DNA from: Candidatus Sulfopaludibacter sp. SbA3
GTDB lineage: Bacteria; Acidobacteriota; Terriglobia; Bryobacterales; Bryobacteraceae
DNA: 64,000 nt
Assembly (NCBI GenBank): GCA_945890485.1
Contig: CAMDCN010000017.1
Location: forward strand, 62,001 to 126,000
Direction: 5' to 3'
The position numbers were made by a program, and so were the translations under genes. Each line of letters opens with the position of its first letter. Position 1 is the stretch's first letter. Positions 9,535 to 17,775 of this stretch are shown piece after piece. Below the pieces are notes generated by a model. That model ran no database searches, was not told where the DNA came from, and saw nothing but the letters and a program-made list of their open reading frames with translations.

Positions 9535-10372
9535 TCACTACAGGATTACGCAATTGGCCGAGCCCTTGCACTTCGATGATGCAATCGTCGCCGGCCTTGA
9601 GCAGGCGCTGCGGCTTGCGGGCGAAGCCGACGCCGGCCGGGGTGCCGGTGGTGATGATGTCGCCGGGTTTCAGGGTCATGACCTGGGAGATGTAGCTGAG
9701 GAGTTTCGGCAGCTTGAAGATGAGTTCGCTGGTGTTCGAATCCTGCAGCACTTCGCCGCTGATGGTGGCCTTGATGGGCAGGGCGTGGGGGTCGGCGACT
9801 TCGTCCTTGGTGACGATGTACGGTCCGATGGGGCAGAAGGTATCGATGCTCTTGCCCATGAGCCACTGGGAGGTGGCGAGTTGGAGATCGCGGGCGGAGA
9901 CGTCGTGGAGGTTCATGTATCCGAAGACGTGGTCTTCCCAGTCGGCTTCCGCGATGTTCTTTCCGGGCTTGCCGATGACGACGGCGAACTCGGCTTCGTA
10001 GTCCGGGGTTTGAGCGCATTTCGGGAGGACGATTTCGTCGCCGGGGCCGATGATGCAGTTATTGAACTTCGAGAAGATGGTGGGCACGGTGGGGATGGCC
10101 ATGTTGGATTCGATGGCATGGTCCCGGTAGTTGAGGCCGACGCAGAGGATCTTTTCGGGGCGGGTGAGCGGCGCGAGGATCTTGACGTCGGCTTCGGCCA
10201 CTTTGTCGGTAGCAGTGGCGGCATAGGCTGCGGCCGTGGCGGGACCAGCGGGATCCGCGATGAGGGCATGGAGATCGGCGTAGCCAGCGCCGGCGAGAGC
10301 GGTGATGGTGGAGCCATCGGAGACGCCCGGCTCAGGCTGGCCACCGGGACGCGCAAACATCAAAAGTTTCAT
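9524..10372 (-). CDS. Fumarylacetoacetate hydrolase family protein
   Basis: 282 residues, cytosolic. Hallmarks of the FAH/2-hydroxyhepta-2,4-diene-1,7-dioate isomerase family: LCVGLNYRDHAIES, a metal-binding segment YEAEFAVVIGK, DVSARDLQ, GKSIDTFCPIGPYI and LKPGDIITTGTPAGVGFARKPQ. It cleaves or isomerises acylpyruvate-type substrates. It lies upstream of the amidohydrolase on the same strand with an 11-bp overlap. A TACAAT hexamer ends 10 nt before the ATG and is the likely -10 element. Confidence 0.93.
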   Translation of the reverse strand: MKLLMFARPGGQPEPGVSDGSTITALAGAGYADLHALIADPAGPATAAAYAATATDKVAEADVKILAPLTRPEKILCVGLNYRDHAIESNMAIPTVPTIFSKFNNCIIGPGDEIVLPKCAQTPDYEAEFAVVIGKPGKNIAEADWEDHVFGYMNLHDVSARDLQLATSQWLMGKSIDTFCPIGPYIVTKDEVADPHALPIKATISGEVLQDSNTSELIFKLPKLLSYISQVMTLKPGDIITTGTPAGVGFARKPQRLLKAGDDCIIEVQGLGQLRNPVVSEA

Positions 10373-10478
10373 AGGTCCCCAAATTGTATCAATGCGGGGT
10401 GAGAGCGGCGGGGTAAAATAGAGACTTAGGCATGGGAGTACTTATCTGCCGGAGTATGTAGCGATTGGCCTGATCCTG

Positions 10479-11558
10479 TTGTGCCACTGGCAAGTGTGGA
10501 AGTGGACGCGGGAACGGTTTCCAAAACTGGTGTGGCTGCTGGGGGCGAGCGCGTTTTTCGGCGCATGGGGCATGTTGTTTGAACTGCACTGGGCGTGGCA
10601 ATACGTGCCGCCGGGCGAATGGTTTTTCTGGGCGCGGGGCGCGGGCATTGCTTGGGGGATCTGTACTTGCGGGATGACCGCGGTGTGGGCGCTGGCCCGG
10701 CGGATGACGCCGCGGTTTGACCCGGGGCGCCGGCGGCTGCTTTTGACGGCGCAGACGGCGGCGGTGGCCGCGCCGGCGGCCGTGACGGGATTTGGGATTA
10801 TCGTGGGGCGTCGGGATTTGCGGCCGGTGGAGATCGAAGTTCCGGTGCGGGGCTTGGCCAAGGACCTGGACGGGATCCGGATTGCTCAGCTCAGCGACAT
10901 CCACTATGGCCCGTTTCTGAGCCGGCAGGAGTTGTCGAACGCCGTGGGCATGGCGAATGAGTTCCGGCCGCATCTGACGGTGGTGACCGGGGACCTGATT
11001 ACGCGGGACGGGGATCCGCTGGACGAGTGCCTGGACGAGTTGGCCAGGTTACGAGCGGAGAGCGGCGTGTGGGGCTGCCTGGGGAACCATGAGATTTACG
11101 CAGAGTGTGAAGAATATGTACAGCGGGAGGGGCGGCGGCGGAATCTGCACTTCTTGCGGGGACAGAAGCAGGAGTTGCGGTTTGGGGACGCGCGGTTGAA
11201 TCTGGCCGGGGTAGACTACCAAAAGATGCACGGCGACTACCTGCGGAGAGGGAAGGTGCTGCAGGAGGCCGGGTCGTTTAACATGCTGCTTTCGCACAAT
11301 CCGGACGCATTCAGCAAGGCCGCGCCGCAGGGTTGGGACCTGATGCTGGCGGGGCATACGCATGGCGGGCAGGTGACGGTGGAATATTTGCATCAGCATT
11401 TGAACTTCGCCCGCTTTTTTACGCCTTACGTTTATGGGCATTATGAAGAAGGCAATTCGCACTTGTATGTGACGCGGGGTATCGGCACGGTTGGCGTGCC
11501 GGCGCGCATCGGAGCGCCGCCGGAAGTGGCATTGATTAAACTGTGCGCGATCTCATAA
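10479..11558 (+). CDS. Membrane-anchored metallophosphoesterase, 5' end uncertain
   Basis: A calcineurin-like phosphoesterase resembling YkuE/YaeI. The motifs are complete: DIHYG (about 140), TGDLI (about 170), LGNHE (about 200), LSHNPD and AGHTHGGQ (about 290). The N-terminal 110 residues hold two or three hydrophobic segments, so the enzyme is membrane-anchored. Likely substrates are lipid-linked or nucleotide phosphodiesters. The first usable start in frame is TTG at 10479, but the open frame extends upstream to 10422 and reads hydrophobic residues (PEYVAIGLILLCHWQ) with no ATG. A well-placed ATG at 10432 behind TAAAAT is in another frame. See findings. Confidence 0.8.
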   Translation: MCHWQVWKWTRERFPKLVWLLGASAFFGAWGMLFELHWAWQYVPPGEWFFWARGAGIAWGICTCGMTAVWALARRMTPRFDPGRRRLLLTAQTAAVAAPAAVTGFGIIVGRRDLRPVEIEVPVRGLAKDLDGIRIAQLSDIHYGPFLSRQELSNAVGMANEFRPHLTVVTGDLITRDGDPLDECLDELARLRAESGVWGCLGNHEIYAECEEYVQREGRRRNLHFLRGQKQELRFGDARLNLAGVDYQKMHGDYLRRGKVLQEAGSFNMLLSHNPDAFSKAAPQGWDLMLAGHTHGGQVTVEYLHQHLNFARFFTPYVYGHYEEGNSHLYVTRGIGTVGVPARIGAPPEVALIKLCAIS

Positions 11559-12286
11559 TCAGCGATATTCATGCAAACCTGGAAGGGTTGACGGCCGTGG
11601 TGGAGGCAGCCAACGGCGAGTACGACCGTGTGATCTGTTGCGGCGACCTGGTGGGATACGGCGCGGATCCGAACGCCGTGATCGAGTGGGTGCGGGAGAA
11701 CGCAGCGGTAGTGATCCGGGGCAACCACGATAAAGTGGCCGCGGGCCTGGACTCGATGGAGGATTTCAATCCGCTGGCGAAGCGGGCGGCGATCTGGACG
11801 GCGAACGCGATGACGCCGGAGAACTTCGAGTGGTTGAAGGCGCTGCCGAAGGGGCCGGTGATTGTCGATGACTACTATGCGGTGGTGCACGGCTCGCCGC
11901 GGGATGAAGACGAGTACGTGATTGAGGGGCCGGAGGTGCGAGTGGCGATGGAGGCCGCGACGCAGGAGTTGACGTTCTTCGGCCATACGCATCTGCAGGG
12001 CGGCTTTCAGTTGAAGCAGCGGAAGGTGATCATCATCGGGCCGCCGTTTCCGGACGAGAGCGAGTATACGTTCCAGCTTTCACCGGACTACCGGTATCTG
12101 GTGAATCCGGGGTCGTCGGGACAGCCGCGGGACGGGGACTGGCGCGTGGGCGCGGCGGTTTACGATTCCGAGGCGAAGACGGTGCGGCTGCTGCGGGTCT
12201 CCTATGATCTGGAGACCGCGCAGAAGAAGATTCGGGATGCCGGACTGCCGACGCTGCTGGCGGACCGTTTGGCTCGCGGCTACTGA
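11543..12286 (+). CDS. Metallophosphoesterase, YfcE/diadenosine-phosphatase-like
   Basis: 247 residues, soluble. Motifs: LIISDIHANLEGL at the N-terminus, CCGDLVGYG, IRGNHDKV, FFGHTHLQGGF, and the terminal block LVNPGSSGQPRDGD that is characteristic of the YfcE/ApaH-like group. Probably a metal-dependent phosphodiesterase or nucleotide phosphatase. The start is GTG at 11543, overlapping the upstream phosphoesterase by 16 bp, so the pair is probably coupled. The 3' end overlaps the convergent nitroreductase by 7 bp. Confidence 0.9.
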   Translation: MRDLIISDIHANLEGLTAVVEAANGEYDRVICCGDLVGYGADPNAVIEWVRENAAVVIRGNHDKVAAGLDSMEDFNPLAKRAAIWTANAMTPENFEWLKALPKGPVIVDDYYAVVHGSPRDEDEYVIEGPEVRVAMEAATQELTFFGHTHLQGGFQLKQRKVIIIGPPFPDESEYTFQLSPDYRYLVNPGSSGQPRDGDWRVGAAVYDSEAKTVRLLRVSYDLETAQKKIRDAGLPTLLADRLARGY

Positions 12287-12846
12287 AACTTGTTGTGGAA
12301 GAAGAGTTCACTGGCGGGACGCCGGGTGCGGGGGCTGGCCTCGCGAGCTTGGAGGGCCTCCGATAGGAGAGCGGGGTCTCCGTGGCGGCCGATGGCGAGG
12401 CCGGCTACGGGCACGTAGTCTTCGGGGATGGCGTACAGATCGCGGATGCGGTCGGGCAGGATGCCTCCCATCTGATGGGAGTGGAGGCCGTGCGCCATAG
12501 CTTCGGTGACGATGGACATGGTGGCCTGGCCGACGTCATGCCAGCCGTAGGGATTGGGCTTACCGCCGCGGGTGAAGGTGAGTTTGGCGACGGAGATGGC
12601 GAGGAACGGGGCGGATTTGGCCCACTCCTGATTGCCGGGGACGAGGCAGCTTAGCAGTTGGGCGTGGGCCTCGGCGTCGTCGATGGTGGCATAGATGTAG
12701 CGCCAGGGCTGCTCATTGAAGGAGGACGGCGCCCAGCGGGCGGCTTCCATGAGGAGGTGGAGAACGGCCAGTTCGATGGGCTCCGGGGAGAAGGCGAGGG
12801 GGCTCCAGCGTTCAGCGAGCAGCGGGTTCAGATTGGGGTTGTTCAT
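12280..12846 (-). CDS. Nitroreductase family protein
   Basis: 188 residues of the FMN-dependent nitroreductase fold: RWSPLAFSPEPIELAVL, EAARWAPSSFNEQPWRYI (the FMN-binding Ser/Asn/Gln region), QATMSIVTEAMAHGLHSHQMGG and PVAGLAIGRHGDP. It reduces nitro, quinone or enone compounds with NAD(P)H. The start lies inside the last 35 bp of uvrC on the same strand, so it is probably the downstream gene of a coupled pair. The 3' end overlaps the convergent phosphoesterase. Confidence 0.9.
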   Translation of the reverse strand: MNNPNLNPLLAERWSPLAFSPEPIELAVLHLLMEAARWAPSSFNEQPWRYIYATIDDAEAHAQLLSCLVPGNQEWAKSAPFLAISVAKLTFTRGGKPNPYGWHDVGQATMSIVTEAMAHGLHSHQMGGILPDRIRDLYAIPEDYVPVAGLAIGRHGDPALLSEALQAREASPRTRRPASELFFHNKFQ

Positions 12847-14632
12847 GGAAGTAATCGAAGATCTTTTTGGCGGCGGCGGCGCCGACTTCTTGGGCGAGAG
12901 CGGCTTCGGTGGAGAGCTTGACCGCTTCTAAGCTACCGATGGTTTGGAGCAGCTTTTCGACGGTACGCTCGCCGACGCCGGGGACGGAGAGGAGTTCCGA
13001 CCGCATGCGGGTGATGTTGCGGCGGGTGCGATGGAAGGTGACGGCGAAGCGGTGGGCTTCGTCGCGGATGGTTTGGATGACGTGAAGGACGGGGTTGTGG
13101 CGATCGAGGCGGACGGGCTCGTCCTCCTGGCCGTAGACGTAGATGATCTCTTCGCGTTTGGCGATGGAGGCGATGGTCTGGTCGGTGATGCCGAGGGCTT
13201 CGAGGGCTTCGGCGGCCGCGTGGAGCTGGCCGAGGCCGCCATCGATAAGGACGACGCTGGGAAACTTGGCGCCTTCTTCCTTGAGGCGGGCGTAGCGGCG
13301 GGTGACGACCTCTCGCATGGAGGCGAAGTCGTCGTTGCCGACTACCGTCTTAATGATGAATTTGCGGTAGTCGGCCTTTTTCATCTTGCCGTCTTCCCAG
13401 ACGACCATGGAGGCGACTTTGTCGGTGCCCTGGATGTGGGAGATGTCGAAGCACTCGATGCGGCTGGGGGGTGAGGGGAGATTGAGCGCGTCTTCGAGGG
13501 CGTCGGCGACGGACTTGGCGGTGGGTTTCAGGATGCGGAAGCGGGCTTCGAAGCAGTGCTTGGCGTTGGTTTCGGCGAGGTCGAGGAGGGCCTTCTTTTC
13601 GCCGCGCTGGGGGGTGCGGATTTCGACGCGGCGGCCTCGCTTTTCGCTGAGGAGTTCGGCGAGGGCTTCGCGGTCTTCGAAGTCGTCGGGGACGTGGACG
13701 ATGACGGGGACATAGGCCTGGTCGAGGTAGACCTGCTTAATGAGGGCGGCCATGAACTCGGGGGCCTCGAAGTCGAAGCGGTCTTCCCAATAGAACTCGC
13801 GGCGGTCGACGATGCGGCCGTTGCGGACGTGGAAGAGGTTGACGGCGATGAGGGGCGGTTCGGCGTAGTAGGCGAAGATGTCGATGTCGTCGCCGTGGGC
13901 GGTGGCCATCTTCTGGGTTTGGGCCATCTCCTCGATGGTGACGAGGGTGTCGCGGAGGCGGGCGGCGCGTTCGAAGTTAAGCTCTTCGGCGGCTTCGGCG
14001 ATCTGCTCGCGGATGTGGGATTCGAGGTCTTTGAGACGGCCTTCGAGGAAGAGGCGGGTTTGGCGGACGGCTTCCGAGTATTCGGGGGCGGTGACGAGGC
14101 CTTCGACACAGGGGCCGAGGCAACGGCGGATATGGTACTGGAGGCAGGGATGGGTGTGCTTCCGGTTGAAGTCGATTTTGCAGGAGGGGATTTTGAACTG
14201 GCGGTGGATGAAGTCGGTGAGGCGGTAGGCGAGGTTGCCGGGGAAGTAGGGGCCGAAGTAGGAGGCGCCGTCTTTGCGGAGGCGGCGGGTGACGAAGACG
14301 CGGGGGACGCGTTCGTTGGTGAGCTTGATGTAGGGGTAGGTTTTGTCGTCTTTGAGGAGGACGTTGAAGCGGGGTTTGTGCTGCTTGATGAAGTTGTTTT
14401 CGAGGGCGAGGGCTTCCTTTTCGTTCTCGACAACGATGTAATCGAGGTCGGCGGCCTCGGAGATGAGGGTGCCGGTTTTGGCTTCGCTGAGGCGATCGTC
14501 AGAGAAGTAGTTGCGGACGCGGGCGCGGAGGTTCTTCGCTTTGCCGACGTAAATTATCTCGCCGAAAACGTTCTTGTAGAGGTAGACCCCTGGAAGGAGG
14601 GGCAATTGCGATACTTTCTCGCGGAGACTCAT
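12812..14632 (-). CDS. uvrC: UvrABC excinuclease subunit C
   Basis: 606 residues, close to the usual length. In order: GIY-YIG nuclease (LPGVYLYKNVFGEIIYVGKAKNL, residues about 10-90), the Cys-rich stretch CLQYHIRRCLGPCVEG (about 160), a UVR helical pair near 200 (ELNFERAARLRD), the UvrC RNase H-like endonuclease domain (ECFDISHIQGTDKVASMVVWEDG, VLIDGGLGQL, HRFAVTFHRTRR) and C-terminal HhH (LSVPGVGERTVEKLLQTIGS). It makes both incisions of nucleotide excision repair. ATG at 14632 was preferred to GTG at 14665 because family proteins begin a few residues before LPGVYL. Divergent from the TPR gene. Confidence 0.96.
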   Translation of the reverse strand: MSLREKVSQLPLLPGVYLYKNVFGEIIYVGKAKNLRARVRNYFSDDRLSEAKTGTLISEAADLDYIVVENEKEALALENNFIKQHKPRFNVLLKDDKTYPYIKLTNERVPRVFVTRRLRKDGASYFGPYFPGNLAYRLTDFIHRQFKIPSCKIDFNRKHTHPCLQYHIRRCLGPCVEGLVTAPEYSEAVRQTRLFLEGRLKDLESHIREQIAEAAEELNFERAARLRDTLVTIEEMAQTQKMATAHGDDIDIFAYYAEPPLIAVNLFHVRNGRIVDRREFYWEDRFDFEAPEFMAALIKQVYLDQAYVPVIVHVPDDFEDREALAELLSEKRGRRVEIRTPQRGEKKALLDLAETNAKHCFEARFRILKPTAKSVADALEDALNLPSPPSRIECFDISHIQGTDKVASMVVWEDGKMKKADYRKFIIKTVVGNDDFASMREVVTRRYARLKEEGAKFPSVVLIDGGLGQLHAAAEALEALGITDQTIASIAKREEIIYVYGQEDEPVRLDRHNPVLHVIQTIRDEAHRFAVTFHRTRRNITRMRSELLSVPGVGERTVEKLLQTIGSLEAVKLSTEAALAQEVGAAAAKKIFDYFHEQPQSEPAAR

Positions 14633-14646
14633 AGAACGCGGGGCGT

Positions 14647-14652
14647 TATACT
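14647..14652 (+). promoter_or_regulatory. Putative -10 TATACT, leaderless geometry
   Basis: TATACT lies 6 nt before GTG 14659 and overlaps the presumed 5' region of uvrC. No convincing -35 is seen. The spacing would place the transcript start at the start codon. Confidence 0.4.
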
Positions 14653-15045
14653 TTGATTGTGGCACGGGTATTTTGGTTGACTTTGTTCGCCTCGGCTTGG
14701 CTTTGGGCGCAGGCCCCGGCCCCAGCTCCGCAGGAACAGGAGCCGCCGGAAGAAGATACGGCGTTGACCGGGGTGAAGGAGTACGCTTTCAATCCGCTGC
14801 AGGCGGAGAAAGAGCTGAAGATTGGCAATTTTTACGCCAAGAAGAGCAGTTGGAAGGCGGCCACGATGCGGTTTCGGGAAGCGGTGCGATGGAATCCGGG
14901 TTTGGCGGAGGCTTGGCTGCGGCTTGGCGAGTGCCTCGAACGCTCCAAGGACAAGAAGGGAGCGCGCGAGGCTTTTGCCAAGTATCTGGAAATTGAGCCG
15001 GAGGCGAAAAACGCCGCCGAAATCAAGAAGCGGATGGGCTCGTAG
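14653..15045 (+). CDS. Small periplasmic TPR-repeat protein
   Basis: About 130 residues. The N-terminus VARVFWLTLFASAWLWAQ is a signal peptide, followed by a Pro/Glu-rich linker. Two TPR-like helical hairpins run from about residue 55 (ELKIGNFYAKKSSWKAATMRFREAVRWNP, AWLRLGECLERSKDKKGAREAFAKYLEIEP). This matches small TPR scaffold proteins and the start of BamD/YbgF-type proteins, but it is too short for those. The start may be TTG 14653 or GTG 14659. The 3' end overlaps the convergent TIR gene by 23 bp. Confidence 0.8.
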   Translation: MIVARVFWLTLFASAWLWAQAPAPAPQEQEPPEEDTALTGVKEYAFNPLQAEKELKIGNFYAKKSSWKAATMRFREAVRWNPGLAEAWLRLGECLERSKDKKGAREAFAKYLEIEPEAKNAAEIKKRMGS

Positions 15046-15586
15046 CGCTTAGCGCGGTGATGAGCCGTTCCAATCCCACCGAGGGTTCTGGAAACAGGTC
15101 GATGTACTGCAGTTGCGCCGTAATTTGCCTGGGCAAGCGACAATCTTCGAGGCGCACGGGAATGACGAAAGGATAGTCCAGCGGCCATTCGGTGGCCCGT
15201 TCGAGCGCATAGCGCAATTCCGCGTGGAATCGGCTGGGACGGCCTAGCGCGTGATTTGAGAAACAGGGGATGAAGAAGTCGGCCATGCTGATGGCGCGAT
15301 CGATCGCCTTCGGCCAGTTTTGGCCGGGAAGCAGTTTGCGCCGGTCCATCCAGGGGTGAAAGCCGGCTTCCTCCAAGGCATCGAAGAGCTCTTCCGCGAG
15401 TTCGACATCTTCGATGGCATAGGCGAGAAATACACGTTTGCCGCCGGCGGCGCGGAATCGAATTTGGCCCTTTTCGTCGGTGCGAAAGGTTCCGATGGAC
15501 TCGATATCGATGCTGAGGCCTTCGGACAGGCATTGCCGGAGGACTTCGACGATGTCCTCGACGCCTGTGTCGAGGGGCGGATTCAC
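15023..15586 (-). CDS. TIR-domain protein with HU-like N-terminal segment
   Basis: 187 residues from GTG 15586. Residues about 50-165 form a TIR domain: KRVFLAYAIEDVELAEELF, the HPWMDRRKLLPGQNW BB-loop region, AIDRAISMADFFIPCFS, and FHAELRYALE, whose Glu sits where NAD-cleaving TIRs have their catalytic Glu. The first 45 residues (VEDIVEVLRQCLSEGLSIDIESIGTF) read like the central helix and GFGTF turn of HU/IHF. The GTG start overlaps the TGA of the preceding HU-like gene in GTGA, so the two are almost certainly coupled. Reading the frame further upstream gives Arg/Ser-rich sequence out of phase with the HU-like gene, so it was not used. Probable NADase or signalling role; target unknown. Confidence 0.82.
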   Translation of the reverse strand: MNPPLDTGVEDIVEVLRQCLSEGLSIDIESIGTFRTDEKGQIRFRAAGGKRVFLAYAIEDVELAEELFDALEEAGFHPWMDRRKLLPGQNWPKAIDRAISMADFFIPCFSNHALGRPSRFHAELRYALERATEWPLDYPFVIPVRLEDCRLPRQITAQLQYIDLFPEPSVGLERLITALSATSPSAS

Positions 15587-15759
15587 TTCGACTCCTCGCG
15601 AGCCGGACGAATGATGCCCAGGCCCGGAACCTTTACTTGTTTTCCTTTGCGGAGTTTGGTCACGAGACGGGTGACCAGTTGATCGAGTTGGTCGGCGGCA
15701 ACAGCGGGCGGCCGACCGGTTGCCGCCGCAATGCGGGCCAGCAGTTCCGGAGTTTTCAT
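15583..15759 (-). CDS. Arm-less HU/IHF-like small protein coupled to TIR
   Basis: A 58-residue protein from ATG 15759. It follows the HU pattern: TPELLARIAAATGRPPAVA (helix 1 and turn), DQLDQLVTRLVTKLRKGKQV (helix 2) and VKVPGLGIIRPAR in place of VxLxGFGTF. It ends at AREESK just where HU would begin its beta-arms, so the DNA-binding arms and C-terminal helix are missing. The stop shares bases with the TIR start. It probably mediates dimerisation, possibly with the HU-like head of the TIR protein, or acts as a regulator of it. TATCCT lies 9 nt upstream of the ATG and may be the -10. A genuine full-length HU is present at 53.8 kb. Confidence 0.75.
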   Translation of the reverse strand: MKTPELLARIAAATGRPPAVAADQLDQLVTRLVTKLRKGKQVKVPGLGIIRPAREESK

Positions 15760-15891
15760 AGCGTGCCCAGGATAGGCGGGGCGGAGCTAGTAACCGGGAC
15801 ACGGTCCGCCCCGGTTGGCGCCTAAGTGTTGGGCGATCAACCGGGTACGGATGGATGGGTTTATTTCAACAGGTCGTGAACGGCGTCCGCG

Positions 15892-16881
15892 TTACTCGGG
15901 CAGTTTGGGGGCTTTGATGTATTCGCGGGGGATTTCGCCGGTGAGCGACTTGAGCCAAGCGACGATTCGCGTGACTTGTTGAGGTTCGAGTTCGGTGCCT
16001 AGCTGATGACGGCCCATGAGTTGGACGGCTTCGGGGAGCGTGTTGACGTGGCCGCTGTGGAAGTAGGGGCCGGTCTTTTCGACGTTGCGGAGCGAGGGGA
16101 CTTTGAAAACCATGCGGTCAGCGGCGTTCTTGGTGACTGCGATGCGGCCTAGGTCGTCGGTGGCGGGCCAGGGCTTTTCGGCGCCGAGCTTTTGGAACAT
16201 CTTGCCGCCGATATAGGGGCCGTTGTGGCAGGTGGCGCAGCCGCCGTGCATGAACTCGTGGTGGCCTTGCATCTCTTCCTGGGTGATGGCGGCGCGATCG
16301 CCGGCGAGGAAACGGTCCCAGCGGGAGGGCGTGACGAGTTTGCGTTCGAAAGCGCCGATGGCGAGGGCCATATTGTTGAAGGTGACAGGTTCGGCGGCGC
16401 CGGGGAAGGCTTTGGCGAAGGCGGTGCGATAGCCCGGAATAGCCCGGAGGGTGGCGACGACTTCGGCTTCGCTGGCCATGGCCATTTCGACGGGGTTGAG
16501 AACGGGCCCTTTGGCTTGTTCTTCGACGTCGGCGGCGCGGCCGTCCCAGAACTGGGCGAGGTGGCCGGCGGCGTGATAGACGGTGGGCGAGTTGCGGCCA
16601 CCGAGCTGGCCCTTAAAGCCGGTGGAGAAGCGTTTGCCGTCGACGCCGTAATTGGCGAGGTCGTGGCAGGAGTTGCAGGAGACGTCGCGGCCTTTTGAGA
16701 GGCGGGGCTCATAGAAGAGCATACGGCCGAGGTGAATCTTAGCGTCGGTGAGAGGATTGGTTTCCGAGGGGATGACTTCCGGGAGTTTTCCCATCATGCG
16801 GCCGCCCATGCGACCCATGGGTTGGGCGTAGGCGCTGGCGGCGAGGCTGAGGGCGAGGAGTACAGGCGAAAGACGGAGCAT
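15892..16881 (-). CDS. Di-heme cytochrome c peroxidase (CCP/MauG family)
   Basis: 329 residues, periplasmic. Signal peptide MLRLSPVLLALSLAASAYA; first heme motif CNSCH at 69-73 with ARQ-like context; second heme motif CATCH at about 218; and the family blocks RNSPTVYHAAGH, QFWDGRAADVEEQAKGPVLNP, FKVPSLRNVEKTGPYFHSG. It reduces hydrogen peroxide or oxidises a small protein or organic donor. Monocistronic as far as can be seen. TAGACT ends 7 nt before the ATG. Confidence 0.94.
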   Translation of the reverse strand: MLRLSPVLLALSLAASAYAQPMGRMGGRMMGKLPEVIPSETNPLTDAKIHLGRMLFYEPRLSKGRDVSCNSCHDLANYGVDGKRFSTGFKGQLGGRNSPTVYHAAGHLAQFWDGRAADVEEQAKGPVLNPVEMAMASEAEVVATLRAIPGYRTAFAKAFPGAAEPVTFNNMALAIGAFERKLVTPSRWDRFLAGDRAAITQEEMQGHHEFMHGGCATCHNGPYIGGKMFQKLGAEKPWPATDDLGRIAVTKNAADRMVFKVPSLRNVEKTGPYFHSGHVNTLPEAVQLMGRHQLGTELEPQQVTRIVAWLKSLTGEIPREYIKAPKLPE

Positions 16882-16888
16882 AGTTAAT

Positions 16889-16894
16889 AGTCTA
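16889..16894 (-). promoter_or_regulatory. Putative -10 TAGACT of the peroxidase gene
   Basis: Exactly 7 nt separate the hexamer from the ATG, with no Shine-Dalgarno sequence between them, which fits a leaderless transcript. Confidence 0.45.
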
Positions 16895-16921
16895 CCTGTC
16901 TATCCGGATTCAGTTTCTTGT

Positions 16922-16968
16922 AAAAGGTGACAGACACTTCGGGCGAACCGGGTATTTGGCACCCTTTT
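16922..16968. repeat. REP-like inverted repeat
   Basis: Outer arms AAAAGGTG and CACCCTTTT pair with one bulged base around a 30-nt interior that includes CAGACACTTCGGGCG. This resembles short dispersed REP or RAYT-associated sequences. No transposase is nearby. A second copy was not noticed in this window. Confidence 0.4.
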
Positions 16969-17021
16969 CAAAGAGCGGAGACGGGTTCGGAAGCAGCGGA
17001 GTTCTACGATTCGAAGCCAGA

Positions 17022-17747
17022 TCAGGAGCGATTGACGTAATCGGTAGTCGGCTGCGGCGACGCGGACGCTATTTGCGGTTCGAAGCCAACTTCGGGAAGC
17101 GGATGGTTTGCCGCGGCGGCATTGACCTTGGTATCTGCTTTTGCGGGCGGCGGCGGCAGGGTACGACGTTTTTCCTGGGCGTGCTGGAGATTTTTGAGGG
17201 CTCGCTGATGGCTCCGTTCAATGGCGGCGACGTAGCGCTGGATATTGCGATAGATGGCTTCGTTGGTTTGGCTCAGAAATGAGGTGGCGTGCATGTGTCC
17301 CGTTGAAAAGGTGACGGATTCGCCGTTGTCGATGAGATTTTCGAACGATTCGAAGATGAGGAAGTCCTGGGTTTTGGCTTCGACGGTGCGGGCTCGATTG
17401 AGCCGCCACTGGGCTTCGACAAGTTGGTCGGTGAGGATGCGCTCTTCTGGGGTGGCTGGTTGGTAAGCGGCGAAGAATTCGGCGCGCAGGGCTTCGAAAT
17501 CCTCAGGGGATTCGTCGCCGACGAGCAAAGACGAGGAGCAAAGGCCGTGAGCGAGACGATTTTTGCTGGAGGCGGCTTTGCCTGCGGCCGTGCGTGGGCC
17601 GGTGGATTTCATGGCATTGCGTTGGTTTGTAAGTTGGCGCCGGTAGGCGTCGACTTCGTCGTGGCTGGTGGCGAGTTTGGACTCGAGGGTAGCGATACAG
17701 TCGGCGACGAAGGCTTTGCGATCGAATGCAGGCAGTTGATTGGACAT
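17022..17747 (-). CDS. Conserved hypothetical protein, STGPRTxxGK...NRLAHGL family
   Basis: 241 residues, soluble. The hallmark NAMKSTGPRTAAGKAASSKN and RLAHGL at about 45-70 occurs in a widespread protein family of unknown function found in acidobacteria, planctomycetes and proteobacteria. It is followed by a helical region (PEDFEALRAEFFAAYQPATPEERILTDQLVEAQWRLNRAR) and an Ala/Pro-rich tail. Members are often multi-copy. It is transcribed alone. A strong terminator-like hairpin lies in its 5' region. Confidence 0.85.
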   Translation of the reverse strand: MSNQLPAFDRKAFVADCIATLESKLATSHDEVDAYRRQLTNQRNAMKSTGPRTAAGKAASSKNRLAHGLCSSSLLVGDESPEDFEALRAEFFAAYQPATPEERILTDQLVEAQWRLNRARTVEAKTQDFLIFESFENLIDNGESVTFSTGHMHATSFLSQTNEAIYRNIQRYVAAIERSHQRALKNLQHAQEKRRTLPPPPAKADTKVNAAAANHPLPEVGFEPQIASASPQPTTDYVNRS

Positions 17748-17775
17748 GATGGAAGACTCCTTGGGGGTGAAATGG

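Noticed and set aside
15587-15802. N-terminal extension of the TIR gene
   Set aside because: The Arg/Ser/Pro-rich residues are the out-of-phase reading of the HU-like gene, which itself has clear family character and a shared stop/start.
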